Below are positions 41,068 through 49,247 of a stretch of DNA of 64,000 bases, one piece after another. Where the stretch lies: positions 248,001 to 312,000 of the forward strand of contig CP050901.1 of the NCBI GenBank assembly GCA_050916095.1, read 5' to 3'. Within the stretch, counting starts at the first letter, position 1; each line of letters starts with the position of its first letter. The notes below the pieces were generated by a model. The model was given only the letters and a program-made list of their open reading frames with translations. It did no database searches and had not been told where the DNA came from. The position numbers and the translations under genes were made by a program. This stretch comes from JANPCX01 sp050916095 (GTDB lineage: Bacteria; Pseudomonadota; Gammaproteobacteria; Burkholderiales; Burkholderiaceae_C).

Positions 41068-41832
41068 TCAGCGCAAAAAGCCGTCGTAACCGGTCTTCAG
41101 AATCAAAAGGCTCACCACGAAGATGAACACGGCACGCACAAAACCCGCCCCGTGTTTGAGTGCCAGCCGCGTGCCAAGCACACTGCCGACGACATTGGCC
41201 ACCGCCATCACCAAAGCCAGGTGCCACCACACATGGCCCTTCCAGGCAAAGAGGGCCAGGGCCGCCACATTGGTGGCGGTGTTGAGCAACTTGGCGCTGG
41301 CCGAGGCATTCAAAAAATCAAAACCCAGTAAGCGCACAAATAAAAACACGAAAAAACTACCTGTGCCAGGGCCGAAGAAGCCGTCGTAAAACCCCAGCAC
41401 CAGCCCAATGCCACTGGCCACCAGAGCTTGCGTGCGACCCGCCATACTCGGCGCATGGTGACGCCCCATGTCTTTTTTGGCCAAGGTGTAGAGCAGCACC
41501 GCGAGCAGGATGAAAGGCAACAGGCGGCGCAACTGACTGGCATCCACCAAGGTCACCGCCCAGGCCCCACAAAAACTTCCGATCAAAGCCGCCAGGGCGG
41601 CGGGCAGCAGTGCGCTCCAGGCCATTTGCACCCGGCGCGAATACTGCACCGTGGCCCAGGCGGTGCCCCACACCGCCGCCCCCTTGTTGGTGCCGAACAA
41701 AGTCGCCGGCGCAGCGTTCGGAAACATGCTGAACAAGGCCGGCACCAGCACCAAGCCGCCACCGCCGACGATCGCATCGACAAAACCTGCAAAAAGCGAG
41801 GCCAGGGCCAGGAGGGAGAGTTCAAACATCAA
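41068..41832 (-). CDS. TauE/SafE (TSUP) family membrane exporter
   Basis: The 254-residue membrane protein has about eight hydrophobic helices and the family blocks SLFAGFVDAIVGGGGLVLVPALFSMFPNAAPATLFGTNKGA and GFYDGFFGPGTGSFFVFLFVRLLGFDFLNASASAKLLN. Members export sulfite, sulfoacetate or related anions, or take up others. It is first in a likely operon with Hsp70-like, HDOD and SoxYZ genes. A terminator hairpin ends 23 bases before its ATG. Confidence 0.92.
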   Translation of the reverse strand: MMFELSLLALASLFAGFVDAIVGGGGLVLVPALFSMFPNAAPATLFGTNKGAAVWGTAWATVQYSRRVQMAWSALLPAALAALIGSFCGAWAVTLVDASQLRRLLPFILLAVLLYTLAKKDMGRHHAPSMAGRTQALVASGIGLVLGFYDGFFGPGTGSFFVFLFVRLLGFDFLNASASAKLLNTATNVAALALFAWKGHVWWHLALVMAVANVVGSVLGTRLALKHGAGFVRAVFIFVVSLLILKTGYDGFLR

Positions 41833-41854
41833 AGAAGAGAAAAAGGCGGGCGAA

Positions 41855-41895
41855 GAAAAAGGGCACTGGCGCTTTGGATGTCAGCGCCAGTGCCC
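41855..41895 (-). terminator. Intrinsic terminator in the leader of the TauE/SafE gene
   Basis: On the minus strand GGGCACTGGCGCT pairs perfectly with AGCGCCAGTGCCC around a 9-base loop, followed by TTTTTCTT. It lies 23 bases before the exporter ATG. It could end the XRE transcript or be the expression platform of an attenuator. Confidence 0.8.
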
Positions 41896-41917
41896 CTGCT
41901 TCACGCTATTGCGTCAT

Positions 41918-42076
41918 TTTGACATGGTGCCCTGGTCGGGCCCTGTCGCGTCACATGTCAGCCCGTGGCCGCTGTGCGCTGTGTGTCTCCTACCACTCCC
42001 GCTGGGCGCCCAATGCACCTTGACGGTGCAGGGCGGCGAGTGACATCACTGTAGAGCGCCCCGTTCTGGGGCGCAT
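41918..42076 (-). other. Structured leader candidate upstream of the TauE/SafE gene
   Basis: Three perfect hairpin arm pairs occur in order: GCGCCCC/GGGGCGC (42056-42074), TGCACC/GGTGCA (42014-42030) and TGACATG/CATGTCA (41920-41960). They are followed by the terminator at 41855-41895. GGGCACC in the last hairpin could compete for the terminator's GTGCCC. No family of riboswitch was recognised. The rest of 41896-42393 holds no gene I can support. Confidence 0.35.
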
Positions 42077-42393
42077 CAGGGAGAACCCGGTTGAGGACTA
42101 GGCGTTGTTGGCCATTTCGATTTGTCGTAATGTGAAAACCAGAGCGATGCCGGGGTATTGAACGGATTTGCAAGGCCGGCCTGGGTCCAAAGATGCGCTT
42201 TCATGTTTCGTTATCTCTGACGCGCGAGAGTGGCCCTCTTGCTCGGTAGATGAGTGGCGTGTCGGCCTCGAGCTCGTGAAGGGCCTCGTCGCTGATGGAT
42301 CGCATTCTTTCAATCCGTTTGCTGCGTAGCCCTTCCTTGTTTGTTCCCGCGCTCACGCCTACGGCATGCTGGGTCAATCGCGGTCGATCTTTG

Positions 42394-43200
42394 TCAAACC
42401 ACATTGGCAATCACCACTTGCCGCGTGACCTCATCTGCTGAGAAGACGTGCTCTACCCGCAGCGATGCGAGCGTGATGTCTTGCGGTGTGCCAAACGTGG
42501 AAAACATGCTGAAAAACGCCAGTTCGCCAAGCGGGGTGGCGAAACGGGTCGTGAGGACGGGGGCCATTTGGCGTGGCCAAGGGGCGAGTGGTTTTTTCCC
42601 CAGGCGCTGCTGTAGTTGTGCGGCGAAGCGCTCCACGCGTGGCAGCAGTTCGGGCACCACACTGGCGTCATCGCGCAAATGCGCGAGCATGGCGGGCGCG
42701 ACCTCTTCGAGGTTGGTCATGTGCCGCGTCATGCCTTCGGGGTGCAGCATGGCGTCGAGCAAATTGATGGGTTGATCCGGTGGCAGTTGTGCGATCCAAG
42801 GCATCAGCGTGGTGGCCATCCACCGCGCGCCTCGGTTCATCTGCAATACGTTCCATGCGGCGTCCATCACCATGGCGGGCATCGGGTCATGGGCAAGCAG
42901 CAAACGCCCAAGTGCCTCGCGAATGGGGGCGAGGACGGCATCGCCCAGTTCGCTGCCTCGGTACACAGGCGCAAACCCAGCTTGCTGCAAAGCCACATTG
43001 CGCAAGGCCAAGGGCGCTTGCAGTTCACTCAACCAAGCGAGCAGCAACTCACGGCTGGGTTGAGCGCGGCCGCTTTCCACAAAGCTCACATGCCGCTGGC
43101 TCACCCCGATGCGCAGCGCAAGTTCAAGCTGGCTCAAACGCTTGGATTTGCGTGCCGTTTGCAATGTGACTGGAAGGCTGGGTGATGAATGGGTTTGCAT
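42394..43200 (-). CDS. XRE-family regulator with MmyB-like ligand-binding domain
   Basis: The 268-residue product starts with an XRE helix-turn-helix (LQTARKSKRLSQLELALRIGVSQRHVSFVESGRAQPSRELLLAWL). It continues with the MmyB-like domain (RLLLAHDPMPAMVMDAAWNVLQMNRGARWM, LLDAMLHPEGMTRHMTNLEEVAPAMLAHLRDDA). This domain is thought to bind fatty-acid-like ligands. The ATG at 43200 is chosen; a TTG four codons earlier is also open. It is divergent from the DUF2834 gene, with a palindromic repeat between them. Confidence 0.9.
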   Translation of the reverse strand: MQTHSSPSLPVTLQTARKSKRLSQLELALRIGVSQRHVSFVESGRAQPSRELLLAWLSELQAPLALRNVALQQAGFAPVYRGSELGDAVLAPIREALGRLLLAHDPMPAMVMDAAWNVLQMNRGARWMATTLMPWIAQLPPDQPINLLDAMLHPEGMTRHMTNLEEVAPAMLAHLRDDASVVPELLPRVERFAAQLQQRLGKKPLAPWPRQMAPVLTTRFATPLGELAFFSMFSTFGTPQDITLASLRVEHVFSADEVTRQVVIANVV

Positions 43201-43300
43201 GTTCACATTCAATCACAGGCTGTCATACGGGCAATTACCTGCAACGTAATTGCGTTGATTCAACGCACAGCACAAACTGGCTTCACCAATTGAAACTTTC

Positions 43301-43447
43301 TAAATTCATGACAAACCACTCTCCGTTCGCCCTGACCCTTCGACGGGGCTCAGGACAGGACCTGTCGAAGGGCCTTGCACTGAGGCGGGCGCTGGCTTCG
43401 ACAGGCTCAGCCCGAACGGTATGCGGGGGTGTCATGTTTTACGGAAT
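43301..43447. repeat. Palindromic dispersed repeat, copy D (most complete)
   Basis: Outer ends AATTCATGACA and GTCATGTTTTACGGAAT enclose arms CCGTTCGCCCTGA and TCAGCCCGAACGG, with inner CTTCGACGGGG and CTTCGACAGGCTC blocks. It fills most of the gap between the XRE gene and the DUF2834 gene. Confidence 0.85.
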
Positions 43448-43468
43448 CCTGAATGGAAAGGAACCCTC

Positions 43469-43756
43469 ATGAACAAAGCTCTTTTGATCCCTGTGCTCTT
43501 TGCCTTCAGCGCATTGACGGTCTACACCGTGATGCACCACGGCGGCCTGATTCAATGGCTGCTCTTTTACACGCGCGATCCGGCCAGTTGGCAGATTTTT
43601 GCGGATCTGCTGATCACCCTGTGCTTGCTCTTGGTCTTCATGAGAAAAGATGCCCAGGCCAACGGCCGCCCTTTCTGGCCATGGGCAGTTTTCTCGATGA
43701 CCTGTGGTTCGTTTGGCCCCTTGCTGTACTTCATCACCGCCAAGAAAAAAGCATGA
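43469..43756 (+). CDS. DUF2834 membrane protein
   Basis: The 95-residue product has three hydrophobic segments and the pattern MHHGGLIQWLLFYTRDPASWQIFADLLITLCLLLVFMRKDAQANGRPFWPWAVFSMTCGSFGPLLYFI, typical of DUF2834. Its function is unknown. GGAAAGGAA precedes the ATG. Its stop overlaps the next start by 4 bases. Confidence 0.85.
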   Translation: MNKALLIPVLFAFSALTVYTVMHHGGLIQWLLFYTRDPASWQIFADLLITLCLLLVFMRKDAQANGRPFWPWAVFSMTCGSFGPLLYFITAKKKA

Positions 43757-44151
43757 ACGCGCCTCGCTGGACAGAATGGCTGATCCGCTTTGCCTTTGCT
43801 GCAACGGGTGTGATTCATCTGCTGCCTTTGGTCGGTTTGCTCGGCCGCCCACTGCTGGAGCGCGCCTATGACATTCATCTGGGCGAAGGCCAAGATTTGG
43901 TGATCTTGATGCAGCATCGCGCATTGCTGTTTGGCTTGCTGGCAACGGCTTGTCTGTTGGCCGTGGCTATGCCCAGTTGGCGCACGCCGGTTGGCATGGG
44001 GGTGGTGATCAGTATGTTGGGCTTTGTCCTGATCGCGATCTGGCAGCCGCATGGTGCGGCGGTGGCCAGGGTGATGTGGGTAGACGTGGGTGCCTCAGTG
44101 CTGGTGGCTGTCGGCTTGCTGCTTCACATCCAACCTCGCCTCAATTCTTGA
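43753..44151 (+). CDS. Small four-helix membrane protein
   Basis: The 132-residue product has about four membrane segments (FAFAATGVIHLLPLVGLLG, ALLFGLLATACLLAVAM, VGMGVVISMLGFVLIAIW, VDVGASVLVAVGLLLHI). Similar proteins are often unreliably labelled phosphopantetheine adenylyltransferase; nothing here suggests an enzyme. It is coupled to the DUF2834 gene by an ATGA overlap. Confidence 0.75.
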   Translation: MNAPRWTEWLIRFAFAATGVIHLLPLVGLLGRPLLERAYDIHLGEGQDLVILMQHRALLFGLLATACLLAVAMPSWRTPVGMGVVISMLGFVLIAIWQPHGAAVARVMWVDVGASVLVAVGLLLHIQPRLNS

Positions 44152-44167
44152 ACGAGAACACATTGCT

Positions 44168-45520
44168 TCAGAAGTACGTCGCCCACGCCACCTGCCCATA
44201 AGCCCGCGTCGGCACGCGCCCGTATTCGCTGCCGGGCCTGCCGGTGTACTGCCCCCAGATCAATGCCAGGCTGTGGCGGTCATTGAGGTGCCAGCGCGCA
44301 TCCACTTGCCACAGGCGGCTGTGGTCGCTTGAATTGATTCGGGCGAAGGCGGCGAGGTTGATGTGGCGCAGGCCGAAGGCGTTGTCCCAGGCCAGGCGGG
44401 TGAACCAGGCATCGGTGCTGCCTGCGACGCTGCTTTGGTGGCGTTCCACGGTGGTTATCCATCCCCAAGGGGTGGTCCAGCTGGCGCCCGCGACCAGTTC
44501 TTGGTCATGGCGTGATGACGCTGTGCTGGTGCTGGGTCCAGTGCTGCTTCTGGTTGCACCGCCACCTACTCGCCCACCTGCCCATTCAGCGTGAACGATC
44601 CACGCATAGCCGACCGCGCCGGTCATGTTGATCGCGCTGCGTAGGGGTTCTCCCGCGCTGGCATAGAGCAAACCTTCGGCTGTCCATGTTTCACCGGTCT
44701 TGGGCGCAAACCGCAATAGCGCGGCGTCTTCGGCGTTGGTGCGCTCCCAGGCGGGGGCACGTGGGTTGGCGTCCGGTGCGTTGGGTGGCTTGGACGACAG
44801 CTTGGGGATGTAAGCCAATTGCAGGGAGCCGAAGTGGCCCAACCACTGCTGGCGCAGCATCACCGTGCCGAGGCGGTTCTCGCGCAGGGCTTGCGGGTTT
44901 TGGGTACCGAGGTCGAGCACGGCTCCACGCTTCAAAAAGTCGCTGGGGTTGAAACCACTGGCCACGCCACTACGCCATTGCAGGCGGCCGATGTCGAGGT
45001 AGCTGTCCGCGCCATCCTCACCACCCCAACGCCAACTGGCATAGGCTTCGCGCAGGGCGTGGCGGGTGACGGAGCCGGTGTCGGCAAACACCTGCTCCAG
45101 GCGGTTGGACAGGCCCAGTTTCAAGTGGGGGTGAACAGTCCACTCGCGCCGAAAGTCCAGCACGCCGCGCTGTTGTTGACGGGCTTGGCCGGCTGGCTTG
45201 AAGCGCAGATCCGCCGTTTGAGCCTGCACCTCTAGGCGCAGGCCGCTGCTGCGGACGGGGGTGGGGGCTGGGGTGTCATCGGTGGGCGTCAAGGCCAAGG
45301 GGTCGATGGCCTGGGCCTGCGCGCCAGATGCCAGGGCACAGCACACGACCAAACCGCCAAGATGCTTGACTAAACCCGTTCGCCCTGAGCCCGTCGAAGG
45401 GCCTGCACCGAGGCACGCGCTGGCTTCGACAGGCTCAGCCCGACCGGTTTTGATGATTTGCGGCTCACGGTAACACCATGGGGCAAGGCCACACAACAGG
45501 TCATGGAGACACATGGTCAC
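44168..45520 (-). CDS. Outer-membrane beta-barrel protein with repeat-encoded N-terminal insert
   Basis: The 450-residue protein has alternating aromatic beta strands throughout, ending in GQVAWATYF, as in outer-membrane barrels. Translation likely starts at 45520, because GGGAG lies five bases before that ATG and overlaps the preceding gene's end. Residues 25-49 (TGRAEPVEASACLGAG and following) are the in-frame translation of palindromic repeat copy E, followed by the signal-peptide core GGLVVCCALASGAQA. The barrel probably works with the ABC system encoded upstream as outer-membrane component; substrate unknown. Confidence 0.75.
   Translation of the reverse strand: MTMCLHDLLCGLAPWCYREPQIIKTGRAEPVEASACLGAGPSTGSGRTGLVKHLGGLVVCCALASGAQAQAIDPLALTPTDDTPAPTPVRSSGLRLEVQAQTADLRFKPAGQARQQQRGVLDFRREWTVHPHLKLGLSNRLEQVFADTGSVTRHALREAYASWRWGGEDGADSYLDIGRLQWRSGVASGFNPSDFLKRGAVLDLGTQNPQALRENRLGTVMLRQQWLGHFGSLQLAYIPKLSSKPPNAPDANPRAPAWERTNAEDAALLRFAPKTGETWTAEGLLYASAGEPLRSAINMTGAVGYAWIVHAEWAGGRVGGGATRSSTGPSTSTASSRHDQELVAGASWTTPWGWITTVERHQSSVAGSTDAWFTRLAWDNAFGLRHINLAAFARINSSDHSRLWQVDARWHLNDRHSLALIWGQYTGRPGSEYGRVPTRAYGQVAWATYF
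45375..45450. repeat. Palindromic dispersed repeat, copy E, translated in frame
   Basis: CCCGTTCGCCCTGAGCC and GGCTCAGCCCGACCGG flank CGTCGAAGGGCC and GGCTTCGACAGG. The length keeps the reading frame of the outer-membrane protein open, and the repeat lies between its start codon and signal-peptide core. Confidence 0.85.
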
Positions 45521-46448
45521 TCCCAGTGAAACGTGCGAGGTAGTCGCGCTGCAACCAACTGTCGGGCACGTCGCGTGAGGTGACCTGGGTGCTTTGCATC
45601 AAGGTGACCCAGTCGGGGTCCAGGCCGTCGATGATCACCGTCTCGCTCGGGCGTTGCAGGCCGAGCACGTCTTGGAACTTGCGGAAGTAGGCGGTCTTGA
45701 GCAATCGCCCTTCACTGGTGAAAAACCGTGCCATCACGGGGCGCTGGTTGCTGGGGTTGATCCAGTACTCCAAGCTAGGGTAGGGCACATGGGCGCCGGT
45801 GCTTTGCAGTCGCAAATGCACGCAGGCGCGTTCGTGGCCTTCGCCGTCTTTCACCACGGCCTCGCCCACCCACTTGGCGCTGTAGTCGCGGGCGAGTTGG
45901 GTCGCCATCACGTCGCCATTGCTGGCCTGGCCCAAGAGGCGCTGCTGGGCAGAGATGCGCACGCTGGCTTTGGTGGCGGGGTCGTAAAACCACAGGTCGT
46001 TGCCACTGCGCAGCATCAGTTTGTTGGCGTCACGCGCCGGGGCCATGAAACGCACCAGGGTGTTGTACTGGCCGCTGCTGGCCGAGGGTTTGGAATAGAC
46101 CAGCAAGCCGGAGCGGTTGTTCTGCACGCCCTTGCGAAACTCGGTGAGGGTGAGCTGCACCGAAAAACTGCCGGGCGGGTTGCGCACGGCGTCGCTGGCG
46201 GCGAGCAGGGCCTGGGCGTCGGCGTCGGTTTGCGCCATCACAACGTTGGCTGCGAAGATGCAGAACACAGCAGTAATCCAGGCATGTGAACGCCCTGCAC
46301 GAGCGACACATGACACCCCACACCGTTCGGGCTGAGCCTGTCGAAGACAACGCGTACCTCTACCAAAGCCCTTCGACAGGCTCAGGGCGAACGGAGAATG
46401 AGTTGTCACGAATTTCGGAAACGTCAATAAGTTGGCGAGATCAAGCAT
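45501..46448 (-). CDS. LolA-like outer-membrane lipoprotein-sorting protein with repeat-encoded N-terminal insert
   Basis: The 315-residue frame has a periplasmic LolA-type fold after the signal core AWITAVFCIFAANVVMA-QT: SVQLTLTEFRKGVQNNRSGLLVYSK, LRSGNDLWFYDPATKASVRISAQQRLLGQ, YPSLEYWINPSNQRPVMARFFTSEGRLLKTAYF. The ATG at 46448 overlaps the permease stop and has GGAGG nine bases before it, so translation should begin there. Residues 11-48 come from palindromic repeat copy F. An alternative is a GTG at 46316 at the repeat edge, without a ribosome site. It likely shuttles a lipid-like cargo to the barrel encoded next. Confidence 0.75.
   Translation of the reverse strand: MLDLANLLTFPKFVTTHSPFALSLSKGFGRGTRCLRQAQPERCGVSCVARAGRSHAWITAVFCIFAANVVMAQTDADAQALLAASDAVRNPPGSFSVQLTLTEFRKGVQNNRSGLLVYSKPSASSGQYNTLVRFMAPARDANKLMLRSGNDLWFYDPATKASVRISAQQRLLGQASNGDVMATQLARDYSAKWVGEAVVKDGEGHERACVHLRLQSTGAHVPYPSLEYWINPSNQRPVMARFFTSEGRLLKTAYFRKFQDVLGLQRPSETVIIDGLDPDWVTLMQSTQVTSRDVPDSWLQRDYLARFTGSDHVSP
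46306..46426. repeat. Palindromic dispersed repeat, copy F, probably translated in frame
   Basis: Ends ACATGACACCCCACACCG and GTTGTCACGAATTTCGG bound arms CCGTTCGGGCTGAGCC and GGCTCAGGGCGAACGG. It lies between the SD-bearing ATG at 46448 and the signal peptide of the lipoprotein-sorting gene. Confidence 0.85.
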
Positions 46449-47877
46449 GGCGCAAAGCCTCCACAATTTCCATTTGTGATGCGCGGTGGGCGGGCCACCA
46501 GGACGACAAGCAGGCGATCTTGGTGAGGGTGAGCACCACGCCCAGGCACAACATCCCGCTGCCTGCCACATCAATGCCCACAGGCACCGCACTGGAGTTG
46601 CCGGGTGGTGTCCATTGCAAACCAGCAGGGTTGATGCCGTACTGCGCCACCAACAAGGCCAGCACCACACCGAACACAGCGCCGCCCACACCGATCAAGC
46701 CCCCTTCGGCAACAAACAGGCGGCGAATGTCACGCTGCTTCAAGCCCATGGCCTGCAGGGTGCCGATCTCAGCGGTGCGCTCGCTCACCGCCATGTTCAC
46801 GGTGTTGGCCACCGAGAACACGGTGACCACGGCCATCAAGAGCGAGACAAAACCGAACATGCTCTTGAACATGCCCACCACCTGGTTGTAGGACGCCGCC
46901 ACATCCTGAAATTCACGCACTTCCAGGTCTTGCGGTTCATTCCCCTCAATGCCAGGCGTGGGTGAAGATGACATTCGGGACGCCAGCAAGGCCTCGATGC
47001 GTTGCTTCGCGAGCGGCATGTCGGCGGTGCGATGCAGTTGCACGACCAGCGCCGATGCACCTGCTGGGTCGCTGCCAAACACCAACCGCTGCGCCAGGGC
47101 CAGCGGCAGACCGACGTACATGCGGTCCACATCACGCACACCCTGGAGCTCGGCGCGGGTCACATTCATCCGGATCACATTTGGCGCGCCGCCCTGGCTG
47201 CTGGACAGCAGCTCAATCGGCACCTCGTCGCCACTGGTGGTGGGCGCGGCAGTGTCTGTGCGCACCTGCTGGCTCAAGAGGGCCAGGTCATCGGCCAAAC
47301 GCGGCCCGGTGGCTGCCGCCGGGGTTGGCGGCCGAGCGCATTGTTTGACCTCCAGCGCATCACACAAACCCAGCAGCTGCGCCAGGCCCACGCCGATCAC
47401 ACCGCTTTCGGGTTGGTCCTGGCGCAAATGGTTGGCCGCTGGCGGGAAGCGCATGTTCTGACCGTCCCAGGCGAGCATGTTGCTGCGGTCCTGTGGCACC
47501 CAGGCACTGCCCACAAAGTTGCTGGACAGTCCCGAGGCGAATTGCCCGGCGACGCCCTGCACATGCAGCACCGGCGTCACCACTTGCACCCAGGGCTTCA
47601 GGACAGCGTCGGATTTCAGCGCCGTCACCAGTTCGTCCACATCGCGAATGGCATAGCCGCTCGGATTGCCGCGACCAAAGTCCAAGTAACCCCGGACCAT
47701 GATTTGCAAATGCCCGGTTTGCCGAACGGTGCTGGTTTGCAGGCCCTTGATGGTGGCGCTGACATAACCGCCCAACATCACCATGGCGGTGGCTGCGACA
47801 CCCAGCGCAGCCAAGGTGAGCACTGTGCGGCGGCGGTTGCGCAGCACATTGCGCAGTGCCAAGGAAAAAATGCTCAT
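46441..47877 (-). CDS. ABC transporter permease, FtsX/LolE type
   Basis: The 478-residue product has one N-terminal membrane helix (RRRTVLTLAALGVAATAMVMLGGY), a large periplasmic MacB-type domain, and three C-terminal helices including SVANTVNMAVSERTAEIGTLQAMGLKQRDIRRLFVAEGGLIGVGGAVFG, the FtsX domain. Together with the ATPase it forms a MacB/LolCDE-like mechanotransmission transporter, which moves substrates out of the membrane or periplasm rather than across it. It overlaps the ATPase gene by 4 bases. Confidence 0.92.
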   Translation of the reverse strand: MSIFSLALRNVLRNRRRTVLTLAALGVAATAMVMLGGYVSATIKGLQTSTVRQTGHLQIMVRGYLDFGRGNPSGYAIRDVDELVTALKSDAVLKPWVQVVTPVLHVQGVAGQFASGLSSNFVGSAWVPQDRSNMLAWDGQNMRFPPAANHLRQDQPESGVIGVGLAQLLGLCDALEVKQCARPPTPAAATGPRLADDLALLSQQVRTDTAAPTTSGDEVPIELLSSSQGGAPNVIRMNVTRAELQGVRDVDRMYVGLPLALAQRLVFGSDPAGASALVVQLHRTADMPLAKQRIEALLASRMSSSPTPGIEGNEPQDLEVREFQDVAASYNQVVGMFKSMFGFVSLLMAVVTVFSVANTVNMAVSERTAEIGTLQAMGLKQRDIRRLFVAEGGLIGVGGAVFGVVLALLVAQYGINPAGLQWTPPGNSSAVPVGIDVAGSGMLCLGVVLTLTKIACLSSWWPAHRASQMEIVEALRHA

Positions 47878-48617
47878 GCGTTCACCTCTTTAGTTGGGAC
47901 GTGGTTGACGTGTTCGACGCGTTCGATTTCGCCGTCAACGATGAAGACACGCGTGTCGGCCGCCGCCAGCACCGCCGGGTCGTGCGACGAGAACACCACG
48001 CTGGTGCCGGTGCGGTGTTTGGTTTGTCGCAACAGGTCAATGATGTCGGCGCCGGTTTTACGGTCGAGGTTGGCGGTGGGCTCGTCGGCAATCAACAGCT
48101 CAGGGCTGTTGGCCAGGGCGCGTGCAATGGCCACACGCTGGCGCTGACCACCGGAGAGTTCGCTGGGTTTGTGCGCCTCTTTGCCCGCCAGCCCCACGGC
48201 TGCCAGCAAGGCCATGGCGCGTTCGCGGCGCTCGGCGGGCGGAACGCTGCCCAGCTGCATCGGGTAGGCCACGTTCTCCAAAGCCGTCAAGACCGGCAAC
48301 AGGTTGAAGCTCTGAAAAACGAAACCAATGCGGTGGGCGCGGAACTCGGCGAGCACGTTTTTGGACAGCCCCGCCAAGGTTTGCTGCGCGACTTCGACCT
48401 GGCCTTGGTCTGGCCTGTCCAGGGCACCCAGCAAATGCAGCAGCGTGCTTTTGCCGCTGCCCGAGGGCCCGGCAATCACGGTGAATTCACCGGGCCGCAC
48501 GTCCAGGTCCACCTGGTGCAAGGCACGCACGTCGGTGGCACCCATGCGGTACCGTTTGCAGACGCCACGCAGCCGAGCGATGGGCAGCAGGGCCACAGAG
48601 GGTTGAGTATTGATCAT
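47874..48617 (-). CDS. ABC transporter ATP-binding protein, MacB/LolD type
   Basis: The 247-residue ATPase has Walker A GPSGSGKST, Q-loop VFQSFNLLP, signature LSGGQRQRVAIARA, Walker B LLIADEPTANLD and the H-loop SSHDP. It pairs with the FtsX-type permease downstream. Eleven bases separate it from the DUF2141 gene upstream, so all are in one operon. Confidence 0.95.
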   Translation of the reverse strand: MINTQPSVALLPIARLRGVCKRYRMGATDVRALHQVDLDVRPGEFTVIAGPSGSGKSTLLHLLGALDRPDQGQVEVAQQTLAGLSKNVLAEFRAHRIGFVFQSFNLLPVLTALENVAYPMQLGSVPPAERRERAMALLAAVGLAGKEAHKPSELSGGQRQRVAIARALANSPELLIADEPTANLDRKTGADIIDLLRQTKHRTGTSVVFSSHDPAVLAAADTRVFIVDGEIERVEHVNHVPTKEVNA

Positions 48618-48628
48618 GCTCTTCTCGT

Positions 48629-49048
48629 TCAGCGGAGTTGCAACTGCACGCGGTTGTCGCCTTCTTTCACTTCGAACGCGGCGTCGCGGAATTCGGGCGG
48701 GCCGGCCATGCCGCGCGCATCACGGCTGAAGCCGTAACGTTCTTTAGGAATACCGAACATGCCGCGGTCCAGCTTCTGGTTGTTGTTTTCATCGTGGTAA
48801 GCCGAGAGCGCATACCGCCCCGGCGCCAGGTTCTTGAACACCAGTTCCACCTGCGCGCCAGCGGGCGCGCGCTGGCCCACCGTGGGCGTGTCTGGGAATG
48901 CAGTGGCAGCGTTGAACAGCCCCACAGCGATTTGCCCTTTTTGTTGGGCAGCTCCGGTCACTGTGACCGTGAGGTCGGCGGCTTGGCAGCTTGTGGCCAG
49001 GCCACCGAACAGGCAAGCAGAAAGGGAAATCAAGAGCACCGTTTTCAT
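48629..49048 (-). CDS. Exported DUF2141 protein
   Basis: The 139-residue product has a signal peptide (LLISLSACLFGGLATSCQAA) and the DUF2141 beta-sandwich pattern: LTVTVTGAAQQKGQIAVGLFNAATAFP, ELVFKNLAPGRYALSAYHDENNNQKLDRGMFGIPKERYGFSRDARG. The function of the family is unknown. It is first in the ABC operon and divergent from the response-regulator gene, so it may be the first target of that regulator. Confidence 0.88.
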   Translation of the reverse strand: MKTVLLISLSACLFGGLATSCQAADLTVTVTGAAQQKGQIAVGLFNAATAFPDTPTVGQRAPAGAQVELVFKNLAPGRYALSAYHDENNNQKLDRGMFGIPKERYGFSRDARGMAGPPEFRDAAFEVKEGDNRVQLQLR

Positions 49049-49247
49049 AGAAATCCTCCAAACAGGGGTTGCGTTGAGAAGGACTTCATTGAAGCGGCCG
49101 CATGTATGCGCGGTGTGTCAACAAGTGGAGAGATTTGTACCCGTCTGCCGCAGCTTCCCGGCCAGGACACTTGGCGACAAAGCGTGCTACATGGCGATAC
49201 ATGAAAGGGCCACGGGCCCCACGGCGGCCCGCAATAATTGCCCCACC

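Noticed and set aside
41918..42076. Assignment of the structured leader as 6S RNA, tmRNA or a known riboswitch
   Set aside because: None of the conserved sequence blocks of these RNAs was recognised, so only the neutral description is kept.
42201..42410. Minus-strand 69-codon ORF after the XRE gene
   Set aside because: Composition is not coding-like, it overlaps the XRE 3' end, and no ribosome site or family is apparent.
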